28,265 nucleotides of DNA from Hyphomicrobiales bacterium (lineage in GTDB: Bacteria; Pseudomonadota; Alphaproteobacteria; Rhizobiales; Xanthobacteraceae): NCBI GenBank assembly GCA_023266695.1, contig JAHFPO010000009.1, forward strand, positions 1 through 28,265, in the 5' to 3' direction. The notes beneath the pieces are model-generated. The model was not told the DNA's origin. It saw only the letters and a list, made by a program, of their open reading frames with translations, and ran no database searches. Shown in pieces: positions 6,936 to 14,391 of the stretch; position 1 is the stretch's first letter, and every line of letters begins with the position of its first letter. A program made the translations under genes and the position numbers.

Positions 6936-7982
6936 ATGGCCTTCCAGCGGCGCCAGAGCCGAACCAAGCCGGTGAACCTCGCCTTGCAGGGCGGCGGTGC
7001 CCACGGTGCTTTCACCTGGGGCGTGCTCGACCGCCTGCTCGAGGACGAGCGTCTCGCCCTAGACGGCATCTCCGGCACCAGCGCGGGTGCGTTGAACGCC
7101 GTCGTGCTCGCATCGGGATTCAAGCAAGGCGGCCGAGCCGGCGCGCGGGAAGCGCTGCAAAAGTTCTGGCGCGCGGTGTCGCGCGACGGCCGCATGAGCC
7201 CGATCCAGCGCAACCTGATGGATCGTTTTCTCGGCAACTGGTCACTCGATAAGAATCCAGCCTTTCTCGCTTTCGACGTGGCAAGCCGGTTTCTTTCGCC
7301 CTACGACTTCAATCCGTTCAACATCAATCCGCTGCGCGAGATTCTCGAACGCGAGGTCGATTTCGAGGCGGTGCGCGCCTGCAAGGAGATCAAGCTGTTC
7401 ATCTCCGCCACCAACGTGCGCACCGGCAAGGCGCGCATCTTCCGTACCGAGGAGATCACCCCGGACGCCGTCATGGCCTCGGCTTGCCTGCCGTATCTGT
7501 TCCAGGCGGTCGAGATCGATAACGTGCCCTATTGGGATGGCGGCTATGTCGACAACCCGCCGCTCTATCCCTTCTTCAGCACGGCCCGTACCGATGATGT
7601 CATTTTGGTGCAGACCAATCCCATCGTCCGCGCTGAGATCCCGCAAACCGCGCGCGATATTTTGAATCGCATCAACGAGATCACGTTCAACGCTGCGCTG
7701 CTCTCCGAATTCCGGGCGATCGGTTTCGTGCACCAGCTACTCGAGCGCGGATTCGTGCGACGCTGGACTGGCAAGGCCGGGTATCGCCGCATCCGGTTCC
7801 ACCGCATCACCGTCGACGACGAATTGAATCATCTCACATCGAGCTCGAAGTTCAACATCGAGTGGCCGTTCTTCCTGCATCTGCGCGACGCTGGCAGAGC
7901 CGCAGCGGAGACTTTCCTCAAGGAACATTTCGCGGCGATCGGCCAGCGCGGCACGCTCGACCTATGCAAGGAACTCGCCTGA
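6936..7982 (+). CDS. Patatin-like phospholipase family protein
   Basis: A serine lipid acyl hydrolase of 348 residues. The oxyanion-hole motif GGGAHG (19-24), the nucleophile motif GTSAG with Ser49, and the catalytic Asp200 in DGGYVDN form the patatin Ser-Asp dyad. The C-terminal part after about residue 240 is a conserved extension seen in bacterial patatins of this length (DUF3734-like, from memory). There is no signal peptide, so it probably acts in the cytoplasm or at the membrane face. I chose the ATG at 6936; the adjacent TTG at 6933 has slightly better spacing from AGGGA. In several Hyphomicrobiales a patatin of this type is, as I recall, a neighbour of 3-hydroxybutyrate dehydrogenase, so a link to PHB turnover is possible but unproven. 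The natural substrate cannot be read from sequence. Confidence 0.9.
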   Translation: MAFQRRQSRTKPVNLALQGGGAHGAFTWGVLDRLLEDERLALDGISGTSAGALNAVVLASGFKQGGRAGAREALQKFWRAVSRDGRMSPIQRNLMDRFLGNWSLDKNPAFLAFDVASRFLSPYDFNPFNINPLREILEREVDFEAVRACKEIKLFISATNVRTGKARIFRTEEITPDAVMASACLPYLFQAVEIDNVPYWDGGYVDNPPLYPFFSTARTDDVILVQTNPIVRAEIPQTARDILNRINEITFNAALLSEFRAIGFVHQLLERGFVRRWTGKAGYRRIRFHRITVDDELNHLTSSSKFNIEWPFFLHLRDAGRAAAETFLKEHFAAIGQRGTLDLCKELA

Positions 7983-8024
7983 GCGATACTCGACAGCAGG
8001 ACGAGAGGCGCTAGAATCGAGGCC

Positions 8025-8579
8025 ATGAACCCGCGCCCGCATCTCCTCGCCGAGGCCCATGGAACGCGCCTCGAGATCGTGGTCGGAGACATCACGCGCC
8101 TTTCGGTCGACGCCATCGTCAATGCCGCGAATACGTCGCTCCTGGGTGGCGGCGGAGTCGACGGCGCGATCCACCGTGCCGCCGGTCCCCAGCTTCTCGC
8201 CGAATGCCGCACGCTTGGCGGCTGCGCCACCGGAGAGGCGAAGATCACGCGCGGCTATCAACTGCCCGCCCGTCATGTCATTCACGCGGTTGGGCCGGTC
8301 TGGCGCGGCGGCGGCGCCGGCGAAAACGATCTGCTCGCGAGCTGCTATCGCGTCGCGCTTGCGCTCGCCCGCGAGGCGAAGCTCGCCTCGATCGCATTTC
8401 CGGCGATCTCGACCGGAGTCTATCGCTTCCCTGCCGATCGCGCGGCGCGCCTGGCGGTTTCGACCGTGGTCACCGAGGCGGCGGCGGGATACGCAGTCGG
8501 GCTAGTCATCTATTGCTGTTTCAGCCAGGAATCGGCCGACCACCACTCCGCCGCCTTCGCCGGTCTCGGCCTTACCTGA
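8025..8579 (+). CDS. Macro-domain protein, probable O-acetyl-ADP-ribose deacetylase
   Basis: A 184-residue single-domain protein of the MacroD/YmdB type that removes acetyl or ADP-ribosyl groups from O-acetyl-ADP-ribose or modified side chains. Visible motifs are GDITRLSVDAIVNAAN, the glycine-rich loop GGGGVDGAIHRAAG (with the Asn and Asp used for catalysis in MacroD proteins), ECRTLGGCATGEAKIT, and the phosphate loop STGVYRFP. It follows the patatin-like gene by 42 bp and its stop is 1 bp before the GTG of the pseudouridine synthase gene, so the three genes probably share a transcript. No partner ADP-ribosyltransferase is visible nearby, arguing against a toxin-antitoxin pair here. Confidence 0.92.
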   Translation: MNPRPHLLAEAHGTRLEIVVGDITRLSVDAIVNAANTSLLGGGGVDGAIHRAAGPQLLAECRTLGGCATGEAKITRGYQLPARHVIHAVGPVWRGGGAGENDLLASCYRVALALAREAKLASIAFPAISTGVYRFPADRAARLAVSTVVTEAAAGYAVGLVIYCCFSQESADHHSAAFAGLGLT

Positions 8580-8580
8580 A

Positions 8581-9312
8581 GTGACGATTGTGCCGACCAG
8601 CGACGAAATCCTCGCCCGCCTGCTTCACCGTGACGGCCTCGTGCTGGTGCTCGATAAGCCGACGGGACTCGCTGTCCATCGCGGCCCCAAGGGCGGCGAG
8701 ACGCTGATGGATCATCTCGATCAACTTCGCTTCGGATTGCCCAATCCGCCCGAGCTCGCCCACCGTCTCGACAAGGATACATCCGGCTGCCTCGTGCTCG
8801 GCCGCCACCGCAAGGCGCTGGCCAAGGTTGGAGCATTGTTCGCGCAAGGAAAGGTCGGGAAAACCTATGTCGCGATCGTGCGCGGCACGCCCGTCGAGGA
8901 AAGCGGACGGATCGAGTTGAAGCTCGCCAAACGCTCCCCCACGCGCGGCTGGTGGGTGGCGGTCGATCCAAAGGGCCAGACCGCAGTCACCGATTGGCGC
9001 GTGATCGCGCGCAGCGGGGCTCTGACGGTGCTCGCGCTCAGCCCCCGCACCGGCCGCACCCATCAATTGCGCGCCCATCTCGCCGCCATCGGCATGCCCG
9101 TTGTCGGCGACCGCATCTATGGCCGCGAATCGGCGCTACCCGCGGGTCCGCTCTTGCATCTGCATGCGCGGCGAGTGGTCCTGCCCTTGAAGCCGCGAGA
9201 ACCTCTTGTCGTCGCCGCGCCGCTGCCAGCGCATATCCGTGCGACGTTGGCTTCCTTAGGTCTCGAGCCCGCGGCCATGGAGGCCGCCGCCGACTCGGCG
9301 ATTCAGGACTGA
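8581..9312 (+). CDS. RluA-family RNA pseudouridine synthase
   Basis: Converts specific uridines in rRNA or tRNA to pseudouridine. The protein has 243 residues and the RluA signature HRLDKDTSG at 61-69, with the catalytic Asp64. The conserved RTHQLRAHLAAIGMPVVGDRIYG block lies in the C-terminal third. There is no S4 RNA-binding domain at the N-terminus, so it is closer to the RluA/RluC-short type than to RluD, and the target site cannot be assigned. The start is GTG at 8581 (a second in-frame GTG is at 8590), right after the macro-domain stop. Its last 10 bp overlap the 3' end of the opposing glucokinase gene. Confidence 0.92.
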   Translation: MTIVPTSDEILARLLHRDGLVLVLDKPTGLAVHRGPKGGETLMDHLDQLRFGLPNPPELAHRLDKDTSGCLVLGRHRKALAKVGALFAQGKVGKTYVAIVRGTPVEESGRIELKLAKRSPTRGWWVAVDPKGQTAVTDWRVIARSGALTVLALSPRTGRTHQLRAHLAAIGMPVVGDRIYGRESALPAGPLLHLHARRVVLPLKPREPLVVAAPLPAHIRATLASLGLEPAAMEAAADSAIQD

Positions 9313-10244
9313 CCAGCGAACGACCGGGCAAGTTCGGCCGCGCCGATGAGGCCCGGCACCGGATGCACGATGACATGGGTTGGAATCGACGCGAGCCGGT
9401 TCTCGTAGGGCGGATGCTCCTCGAAGGCGGCGCGGAACGGAGAGGAGGACACCAGCGGCGCCAGCGCCCGACCGAGTCCGCCGGCCAGATAGACGCCGCC
9501 GCGCGCGTTGAACGCGAGGGCAAGATCGCCCGCGATCCGGCCGAACAGACGAAGGAATAGGTCGGTGGTCGCGCGCGCTTTGCTTTTTCCTGCGCGCGCC
9601 GCGGCGACAATCGCTTCGGGGGCCGATTTCTCGTCCGAGAGTATGCGATGCAGCCGCACAAGGCCCGGCCCCGATAACAGGTCCTCGACGGCCGCCGGAC
9701 CGTGCTCGCGCACGAGATGAGCGACGATGCGCGCCTCGTCCGCGGTCGCGGCCCCGAGCCGCATATGGCCGGCTTCGCTCGCCATGGCGCGCATTTGCCG
9801 ACCGGTGCGCAAGAGCACGCCGACGCCGAACCCGGTCCCGGGTCCGCATGCCAACATGGTCGCGCGCGCTTCGCCGCGACCGCCGCCAACACTGACGAGA
9901 TCGGCCGGCCCGAGCGCCAGCAGCGCATGGGCAACGGCGACGAAATCGTTGACGACGACGAGACGCTTCAACTTCAGCTTCCGCGCGAGGCCGCGGCGGG
10001 AGAACGACCAGGACCGGTTCGTCAGCGTAACGCGATCACCGTCGATCGGCCCGGCGACCGCAAGAACACAAGCCATGGGTCGCCTCGGCTTCGCCTGATC
10101 GAGCGCGCCGGCAAGGAAGATCGCGAGATCCTCCACCTCGTCGTTTGCGAACGAACGGACCGCGTCGAGCGATCCGTCCTTCCGCGCGAACGCGAAGCGA
10201 GTCGTGGTGGCGCCGACATCGGCGACGAGGACCGGATGCGTCAT
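9303..10244 (-). CDS. glk: Glucokinase (Glk family)
   Basis: ATP-dependent kinase that phosphorylates glucose to glucose-6-phosphate, 313 residues, cytoplasmic. It shows the N-terminal phosphate loop VADVGATTTRFA (family form DIGGTNARFA, so the GGTN core is changed to GATT), the adenosine-side motif GPGTGFGVG, SEAGHMRLGA (family SEGGH) and YLAGGLG. These are recognisable but slightly drifted, so activity or sugar preference could differ. I chose the ATG at 10242-10244; a TTG 12 codons upstream is possible but the extra sequence is not family-like. It is convergent with the pseudouridine synthase gene and divergent from the orphan exported-protein gene. Confidence 0.9.
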   Translation of the reverse strand: MTHPVLVADVGATTTRFAFARKDGSLDAVRSFANDEVEDLAIFLAGALDQAKPRRPMACVLAVAGPIDGDRVTLTNRSWSFSRRGLARKLKLKRLVVVNDFVAVAHALLALGPADLVSVGGGRGEARATMLACGPGTGFGVGVLLRTGRQMRAMASEAGHMRLGAATADEARIVAHLVREHGPAAVEDLLSGPGLVRLHRILSDEKSAPEAIVAAARAGKSKARATTDLFLRLFGRIAGDLALAFNARGGVYLAGGLGRALAPLVSSSPFRAAFEEHPPYENRLASIPTHVIVHPVPGLIGAAELARSFAGQS

Positions 10245-10348
10245 GTTCGACAGCCTGCGCGGGAACGAGGTCTGGATCAACCGTACGAGATTCCGGTTGT
10301 TCGACGTCGCTTGTTCATGGCCGATTCATCCTCGACGGCCGAACTTGA

Positions 10349-10377
10349 TTGAGAAGGCAAGGTGGTTGCGCTATCTT
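10349..10377 (+). promoter_or_regulatory. Promoter of the orphan exported-protein gene
   Basis: TTGAGA (10349-10354), a 17-bp spacer and TATCTT (10372-10377) make a well-formed sigma-70-type promoter. The transcription start would be near 10384, about 27 bp before the ATG at 10411. It supports independent expression of the downstream gene. Confidence 0.5.
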
Positions 10378-10410
10378 GAATTTCAACAAAGTGGAACAGG
10401 TTTTTCGATC

Positions 10411-11547
10411 ATGAACGGGTTTTCAAATCGCGCCGGTATATTTGCGTCGCTCAACGATCCGACGAGATCCCGTTGGCTCCTCGCCGCGATTTTCGTCGCC
10501 GGGCTGCTCCACGCCTCAGCCGCCGACGGCGATCGACCGCGGCTCTATACCAACGAGACCTATATCGAGGACATCACGCGGGACACGGCCCTGCCGTTAT
10601 CCGATCCGAAGGCCGTGTTCGCATTCGTATTGGAGAGCCTGCCCGACCGCGTGAAAGTCTACCCGACGGAGAATTATTATTATTTCATTTTTTATCATCA
10701 CGGCGTTCGCTACGCGGGAAACATCCGCCTCGATACAGCGGATCGCGATCAGGGCAAGCTGCACTTCGCTTATTACGAGGACTTGTCGGAATGGAGGGAC
10801 AAGAGCGAAGTCACCTATCGGCTTCTCGACCAATCGTATGGCGTTTCGGTCGAGAGGATCGACCGGCTGGTCTATCGCGTTTCCTATGGTGACAAGCGCG
10901 TCATCTTCGAATTGAACGATCTCTCGAAAGTGGTGCCGCCGCCCCAAGCGATCGGACTCGACGAAAAATTCCTCGGACCGGTGTTCGACGAATCGGGTAT
11001 TCGTTTCTTCCTCGTCTTCAATCCAAAACTGAAAATATTTCATTACATCCTCGATGAAACGGTCAAGGTCGCCGACGATCTGTTTCAATCCGCGCGGACG
11101 AATCGCATTCTCATCGGCAAGCGCACCGGCTTCGCCTATTATCTCGATCGTCGTCTCGATCGGAAAATCCTGATCGGAGTTTTCGAAGGCAATGCAAATG
11201 CGAACAATTATTTCGATGGGCCGTTCGATCAATTGCCAGACAATTTCATCGAGGGCGAAGAACTGCGCCAGGCCATTCTCGCGGTCGATCCCGGTCGTGC
11301 CGGCAAGATCGACCGCTTCGGCGGCTCGCCCGACGGATCGAGCCGGTTTCTGATCGCGCCCTATACTCACTACCGCACGGAAGACGATCTCCATGTCTTC
11401 CATCGTTGCGCAACCAGCAAAAAGATTCCGCGCAATTCCTATTATCGCTGTTTTGTCGTCGATGAGAGCGAATACGGCGACGCCCCGGCATTGCCCAGTC
11501 CGCTCGCGAAGACGACGCCGAAAATCAAACGCAAAAGCACAAAATAG
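10411..11547 (+). CDS. Exported protein of unknown family
   Basis: I do not recognise this 378-residue protein. Residues about 21-37 (RWLLAAIFVAGLLHASA) form a signal-peptide core ending in a consensus ASA cleavage site, so it is probably periplasmic or secreted. The mature part is rich in aromatic and charged residues (for example YYYFIFYHH near residue 90) and looks mostly beta-stranded. The only two cysteines, near 340-355 (HRCATS and YRCFVV), could form one disulfide. The end is a basic tail (KIKRKSTK). Stretches such as 10670-10700 and 11030-11050 are visibly richer in A/T than neighbouring genes, which hints at a different origin or relaxed codon use. The ATG at 10411 gives a signal peptide directly and sits behind a good promoter; the ribosome-binding site (ACAGG) is weak. 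Its 3' end meets the FadB-like gene 12 bp away. Confidence 0.75.
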   Translation: MNGFSNRAGIFASLNDPTRSRWLLAAIFVAGLLHASAADGDRPRLYTNETYIEDITRDTALPLSDPKAVFAFVLESLPDRVKVYPTENYYYFIFYHHGVRYAGNIRLDTADRDQGKLHFAYYEDLSEWRDKSEVTYRLLDQSYGVSVERIDRLVYRVSYGDKRVIFELNDLSKVVPPPQAIGLDEKFLGPVFDESGIRFFLVFNPKLKIFHYILDETVKVADDLFQSARTNRILIGKRTGFAYYLDRRLDRKILIGVFEGNANANNYFDGPFDQLPDNFIEGEELRQAILAVDPGRAGKIDRFGGSPDGSSRFLIAPYTHYRTEDDLHVFHRCATSKKIPRNSYYRCFVVDESEYGDAPALPSPLAKTTPKIKRKSTK

Positions 11548-11559
11548 CGCTCTTTGATC

Positions 11560-13563
11560 CTAGCCGGTCGTCGCCGCAGCCGTCGCTTGGAGATCGGCTG
11601 CGAACATCGGGCCGCCCTTCGTGGGCGGAAAACCGTAGCCATGGACGAAGACGAGATCGATGTCGGACGGTCTCTGCGCGATGCCCGCGGCGACGACCTT
11701 CGCACCTTCGCTCACGATGGCGGCGATGAGCCGGCGGACGATTTCATCGTCGGGGATCTTTCGCGCCTGGACCCCCTTGGCCGCGCGTTCGGTCGCGAAC
11801 AATGCCTCGACCTCGGGATTGGGCACTCGCTGGCTCGATCTCTCGGGATAGAGATACCAGCCGCGGCTGCTCTTGCGGCCCAGATGACCCAGTTCGCACA
11901 GCCGGTCGGCGACCTCCACATAGCGCTCGTCGGGATCGCGCGCTGCCGCGCGACGCTTGCGCATGGCCCGGGCGATGTCGAGGCCGGCGAGATCGGAGAC
12001 GGCGAAGGGCCCCATGGCAAAACCGTAATTCTCGATCGCCCGGTCGACCGCCGCCGGCGAGGCGCCGTCGAGCGCCAGATATTCGGCTTCGCGCCGATAG
12101 ACCGCGAAAATGCGATTGCCGATGAAGCCGTCGCAGACCCCGGCGACCACCGGCAGCTTGCCGATGCGCCGGGCGAGATCGAGAGCGGTCGCGAGCACAT
12201 CGGGCGCGGTTCGCTTTCCCCGCACGACTTCAAGAAGGCGCATCACATTCGCAGGGGAGAAGAAATGCAGGCCCAGCACGTTTTTCGGACGGCGGGTCGC
12301 GGCTGCGATCGCGTCCACGTCGAGATAGGACGTGTTGGTCGCGAGGATGGCGCCCGGCGGCGCAAGCTCGTCGAGCTTGCGGAACAAGTCGGTCTTGACT
12401 TGCAGATCCTCGTAGACCGCTTCGATGACGAGATCGCTCTTGCGGACGAACGAATAGTCGTCCGTGACCGCGATCCGTTCCAACCGCTCCCGCGCCGCTT
12501 CGGCGCTCAACCGATTTCCGTCGATCCGCCGACCGTAGATTTCGCTCACACGGTCGGCTCCCACTCCGGCCGCCGCCTTGTCGCGTTCGATGACCTTGAC
12601 CTGAAAGCCCGCATCGGCGAAGGCGACGGAGATTCCCGAGCCCATGGTGCCCGCACCGATAATGGCGACGCGCCTGATCTCGAGCGGCCGCGCTCCCGCA
12701 AGTCCGGGAATTTTCCGAGCCTCGCGTTCGGCAAAGAACAGGTGGCGCAGCGCCTTCGCCTCATCGCTTGCGCGCAGGCGCAGGAAGGCCGCACGCTCCC
12801 GCTCGATCGCCTCTTCGAACGGAAGCGCGACGCTTTCGCGGATCATCTCGATCGCGACGTCGATCGCAGGCAATCCCTTCGCGCGCTTCCCAGCGGCCGC
12901 CACCGCCGTTTCGATCGCGCCCGGATCGGAGGCGGGAACTTTCATTTCCGAAATCCGCAGCTTGCGCGCTGTGTACGCCGCGCGAATGGCCGCGCCGGAG
13001 AGATCGTTCGCGGCAATCCGGTCGATCAGGCCGAGCGCCAGCGCTTCCTCCGCCCGCAGAATTCTTGCTTGAGAAATGAGCTCGATCGCCTTCGCGACGC
13101 CGACGAGACGCGGTAGGCGCTGGGTACCGCCCGCGCCCGGTATGATTCCGAGTCTGGTCTCCGGAAGCCCGATGCTTACCCCGGGATCGGCGATGCGAAG
13201 ATCGCAGGCGAGGGCGAATTCGAAACCGCCGCCGAGCGCCGCGCCCCGCATTGCGGCGACAATCGGCTTCGCGCAAGATTCCACGACGGCGAGCACTTCG
13301 GGGAGCGCCGGCTCGATCGGCGGCAACACCATCTCCTTGAGGTCGGCGCCGGCGATGAAATCGCGTCCCGCACCGGTCACCACGATGGCCGTGGCCTTGG
13401 GATCGGCCGCGAGTTTGCGGAAGGCGTCGAGCAGCCCTTGTCTGACCGCTTGCGACAACGCATTGACCGGCGGGTTGTCGATGGTGATGATCGCAACATC
13501 GCCTTCATGAGCGATCGTGACCGGAGCTCGAGAGGCGTGTCTTTTCATCAGTCGCGTGATCAT
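11560..13563 (-). CDS. Enoyl-CoA hydratase/3-hydroxyacyl-CoA dehydrogenase (FadB/FadJ type)
   Basis: Bifunctional beta-oxidation enzyme of 667 residues, hydrating enoyl-CoA and oxidising 3-hydroxyacyl-CoA with NAD. The N-terminal crotonase domain (about 15-200) has the oxyanion-hole loop GAALGGGFEFALACD and the acidic region LPETRLGIIPGAGGTQRLP. The dehydrogenase part starts near 295 with the NAD motif VAIIGAGTMGSGI and contains GLHFFSPANVM with the catalytic His, then two C-terminal domains. The second C-terminal domain reaches GGPMFAADL and then ends after a short Ala/Thr tail. Family members usually continue with a YAD...G segment for some 35-45 residues more, so the 3' end seems shortened. 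Start ATG at 13561-13563; a second ATG five codons on is possible. No beta-oxidation thiolase gene is adjacent. Confidence 0.93.
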   Translation of the reverse strand: MITRLMKRHASRAPVTIAHEGDVAIITIDNPPVNALSQAVRQGLLDAFRKLAADPKATAIVVTGAGRDFIAGADLKEMVLPPIEPALPEVLAVVESCAKPIVAAMRGAALGGGFEFALACDLRIADPGVSIGLPETRLGIIPGAGGTQRLPRLVGVAKAIELISQARILRAEEALALGLIDRIAANDLSGAAIRAAYTARKLRISEMKVPASDPGAIETAVAAAGKRAKGLPAIDVAIEMIRESVALPFEEAIERERAAFLRLRASDEAKALRHLFFAEREARKIPGLAGARPLEIRRVAIIGAGTMGSGISVAFADAGFQVKVIERDKAAAGVGADRVSEIYGRRIDGNRLSAEAARERLERIAVTDDYSFVRKSDLVIEAVYEDLQVKTDLFRKLDELAPPGAILATNTSYLDVDAIAAATRRPKNVLGLHFFSPANVMRLLEVVRGKRTAPDVLATALDLARRIGKLPVVAGVCDGFIGNRIFAVYRREAEYLALDGASPAAVDRAIENYGFAMGPFAVSDLAGLDIARAMRKRRAAARDPDERYVEVADRLCELGHLGRKSSRGWYLYPERSSQRVPNPEVEALFATERAAKGVQARKIPDDEIVRRLIAAIVSEGAKVVAAGIAQRPSDIDLVFVHGYGFPPTKGGPMFAADLQATAAATTG

Positions 13564-13598
13564 GATGATACTCGCGCGACGGTTTGAAAATGACCCAC

Positions 13599-13633
13599 GC
13601 GCCCCGCGCCCCGCGTGCCGTGTGCCGTGTGCC
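13599..13633. repeat. Five-unit 7-bp tandem repeat
   Basis: Five consecutive 7-bp units: GCGCCCC, GCGCCCC, GCGTGCC, GTGTGCC, GTGTGCC. The units change stepwise, as expected from local slippage followed by point change. It lies in the 111-bp gap between the FadB-like start and the end of the DUF3307-like gene, 36 bp upstream of the FadB-like ATG, where copy changes could alter promoter or leader spacing. Confidence 0.65.
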
Positions 13634-13674
13634 GGCCTATCTGGACATTCAAGAACTCCGAGCGGGTCTTGCGC

Positions 13675-14067
13675 TCACAGGCCCGTTCCGATCGCAAGCG
13701 CGGCCGCCATCACGAGATAGGTGAATTGATGCAACACCTGGTCGGCGCCGAACGTCCACCAGAATTCGGACTGTGGGAATACCCACTGCCTGCGCTTAAC
13801 GGTCTGCTCCTTCAACCAATCGATGTGATAATGAGCGATAAATTCGCCAACGATGATGGCGGCACCGAGCGTAAGCGAGGGCCTGATCACAAAAAAGGTG
13901 AACATGCTGGTCGAGGCATGTAGGCCGGCGTGGATAAAGCCGCCGGGATGGCCATAGATCCCTTTGTTGAGAAACTGGTAGGGCGTCTGCAAGACGAAAT
14001 CGCAAAAGAAATGCTTGATCTGCAGGATCAGAAGCACCGCAAGGATCAATTGAACCTGATGAGTCAC
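13675..14067 (-). CDS. DUF3307-like integral membrane protein
   Basis: A 130-residue membrane protein of unknown function with about four hydrophobic segments (7-25, 45-62, 66-82 and 113-130). The His- and Asp-containing helices IKHFFCDFVLQ, HAGLHAST, EFIAHYHIDWLKE and GADQVLHQFTY give the pattern of paired H and D residues inside membrane helices that I associate with DUF3307. Such residues could bind a metal, but no activity is established. The start is GTG at 14065-14067 with a G-rich stretch upstream; no in-frame ATG is near. It is divergent from the cyclic-nucleotide-domain gene and lies upstream of the FadB-like gene on the same strand. Confidence 0.75.
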   Translation of the reverse strand: MTHQVQLILAVLLILQIKHFFCDFVLQTPYQFLNKGIYGHPGGFIHAGLHASTSMFTFFVIRPSLTLGAAIIVGEFIAHYHIDWLKEQTVKRRQWVFPQSEFWWTFGADQVLHQFTYLVMAAALAIGTGL

Positions 14068-14391
14068 AGCCGAACCCCCCGGGAATGACGAGTGTGTTCG
14101 TCACCTACTTCAGTTCACATTTCTCTCTTGCATCTGGCAACTACTTTCCAGGAGCTGTGAAGATACCGTCGCCGTCGTCCGGTCCGCCTTTGCCCAAAGG
14201 TCATTCACCCGCGCCCGGATGAAACCACCGAAGATACCTGCTCCCGAATGAACCGCAAGGCTCCCCGGCATGCATGAAATATGGCATGGTCAAAGCATCG
14301 GGACGATGTTCCGCCTGTTGTGATTCGGATAGAAAGTGCGGGAGATCGATCGCTGCCCAAGCGTCCGCACGGCCGCGGCATGGAGGACGAA
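14068..14391. other. Divergent intergenic region with a possible sigma-54 site
   Basis: A 324-bp gap between two divergent genes without a convincing reading frame. The one regulatory-looking pattern is TGGCATG-N4-AAGCA at 14282-14297, which has the GG-N10-GC spacing of a -24/-12 sigma-54 promoter pointing at the cyclic-nucleotide-domain gene, about 80 bp before its start. The -12 half is weak (AAGC instead of TTGC), so this could be chance. No tRNA or strong hairpin was seen. Confidence 0.3.

Noticed and set aside
8025..8579. Macro-domain gene as the antitoxin of an ADP-ribosylation (DarTG-like) system
   Set aside because: No DarT-like or other ADP-ribosyltransferase gene is adjacent, and the domain is a plain MacroD/YmdB type.
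11554..13116. 520-codon open frame antisense to the FadB-like gene
   Set aside because: The sense strand encodes a complete set of crotonase and dehydrogenase motifs; the antisense frame is Arg/Asp/Gly-rich with no domain.
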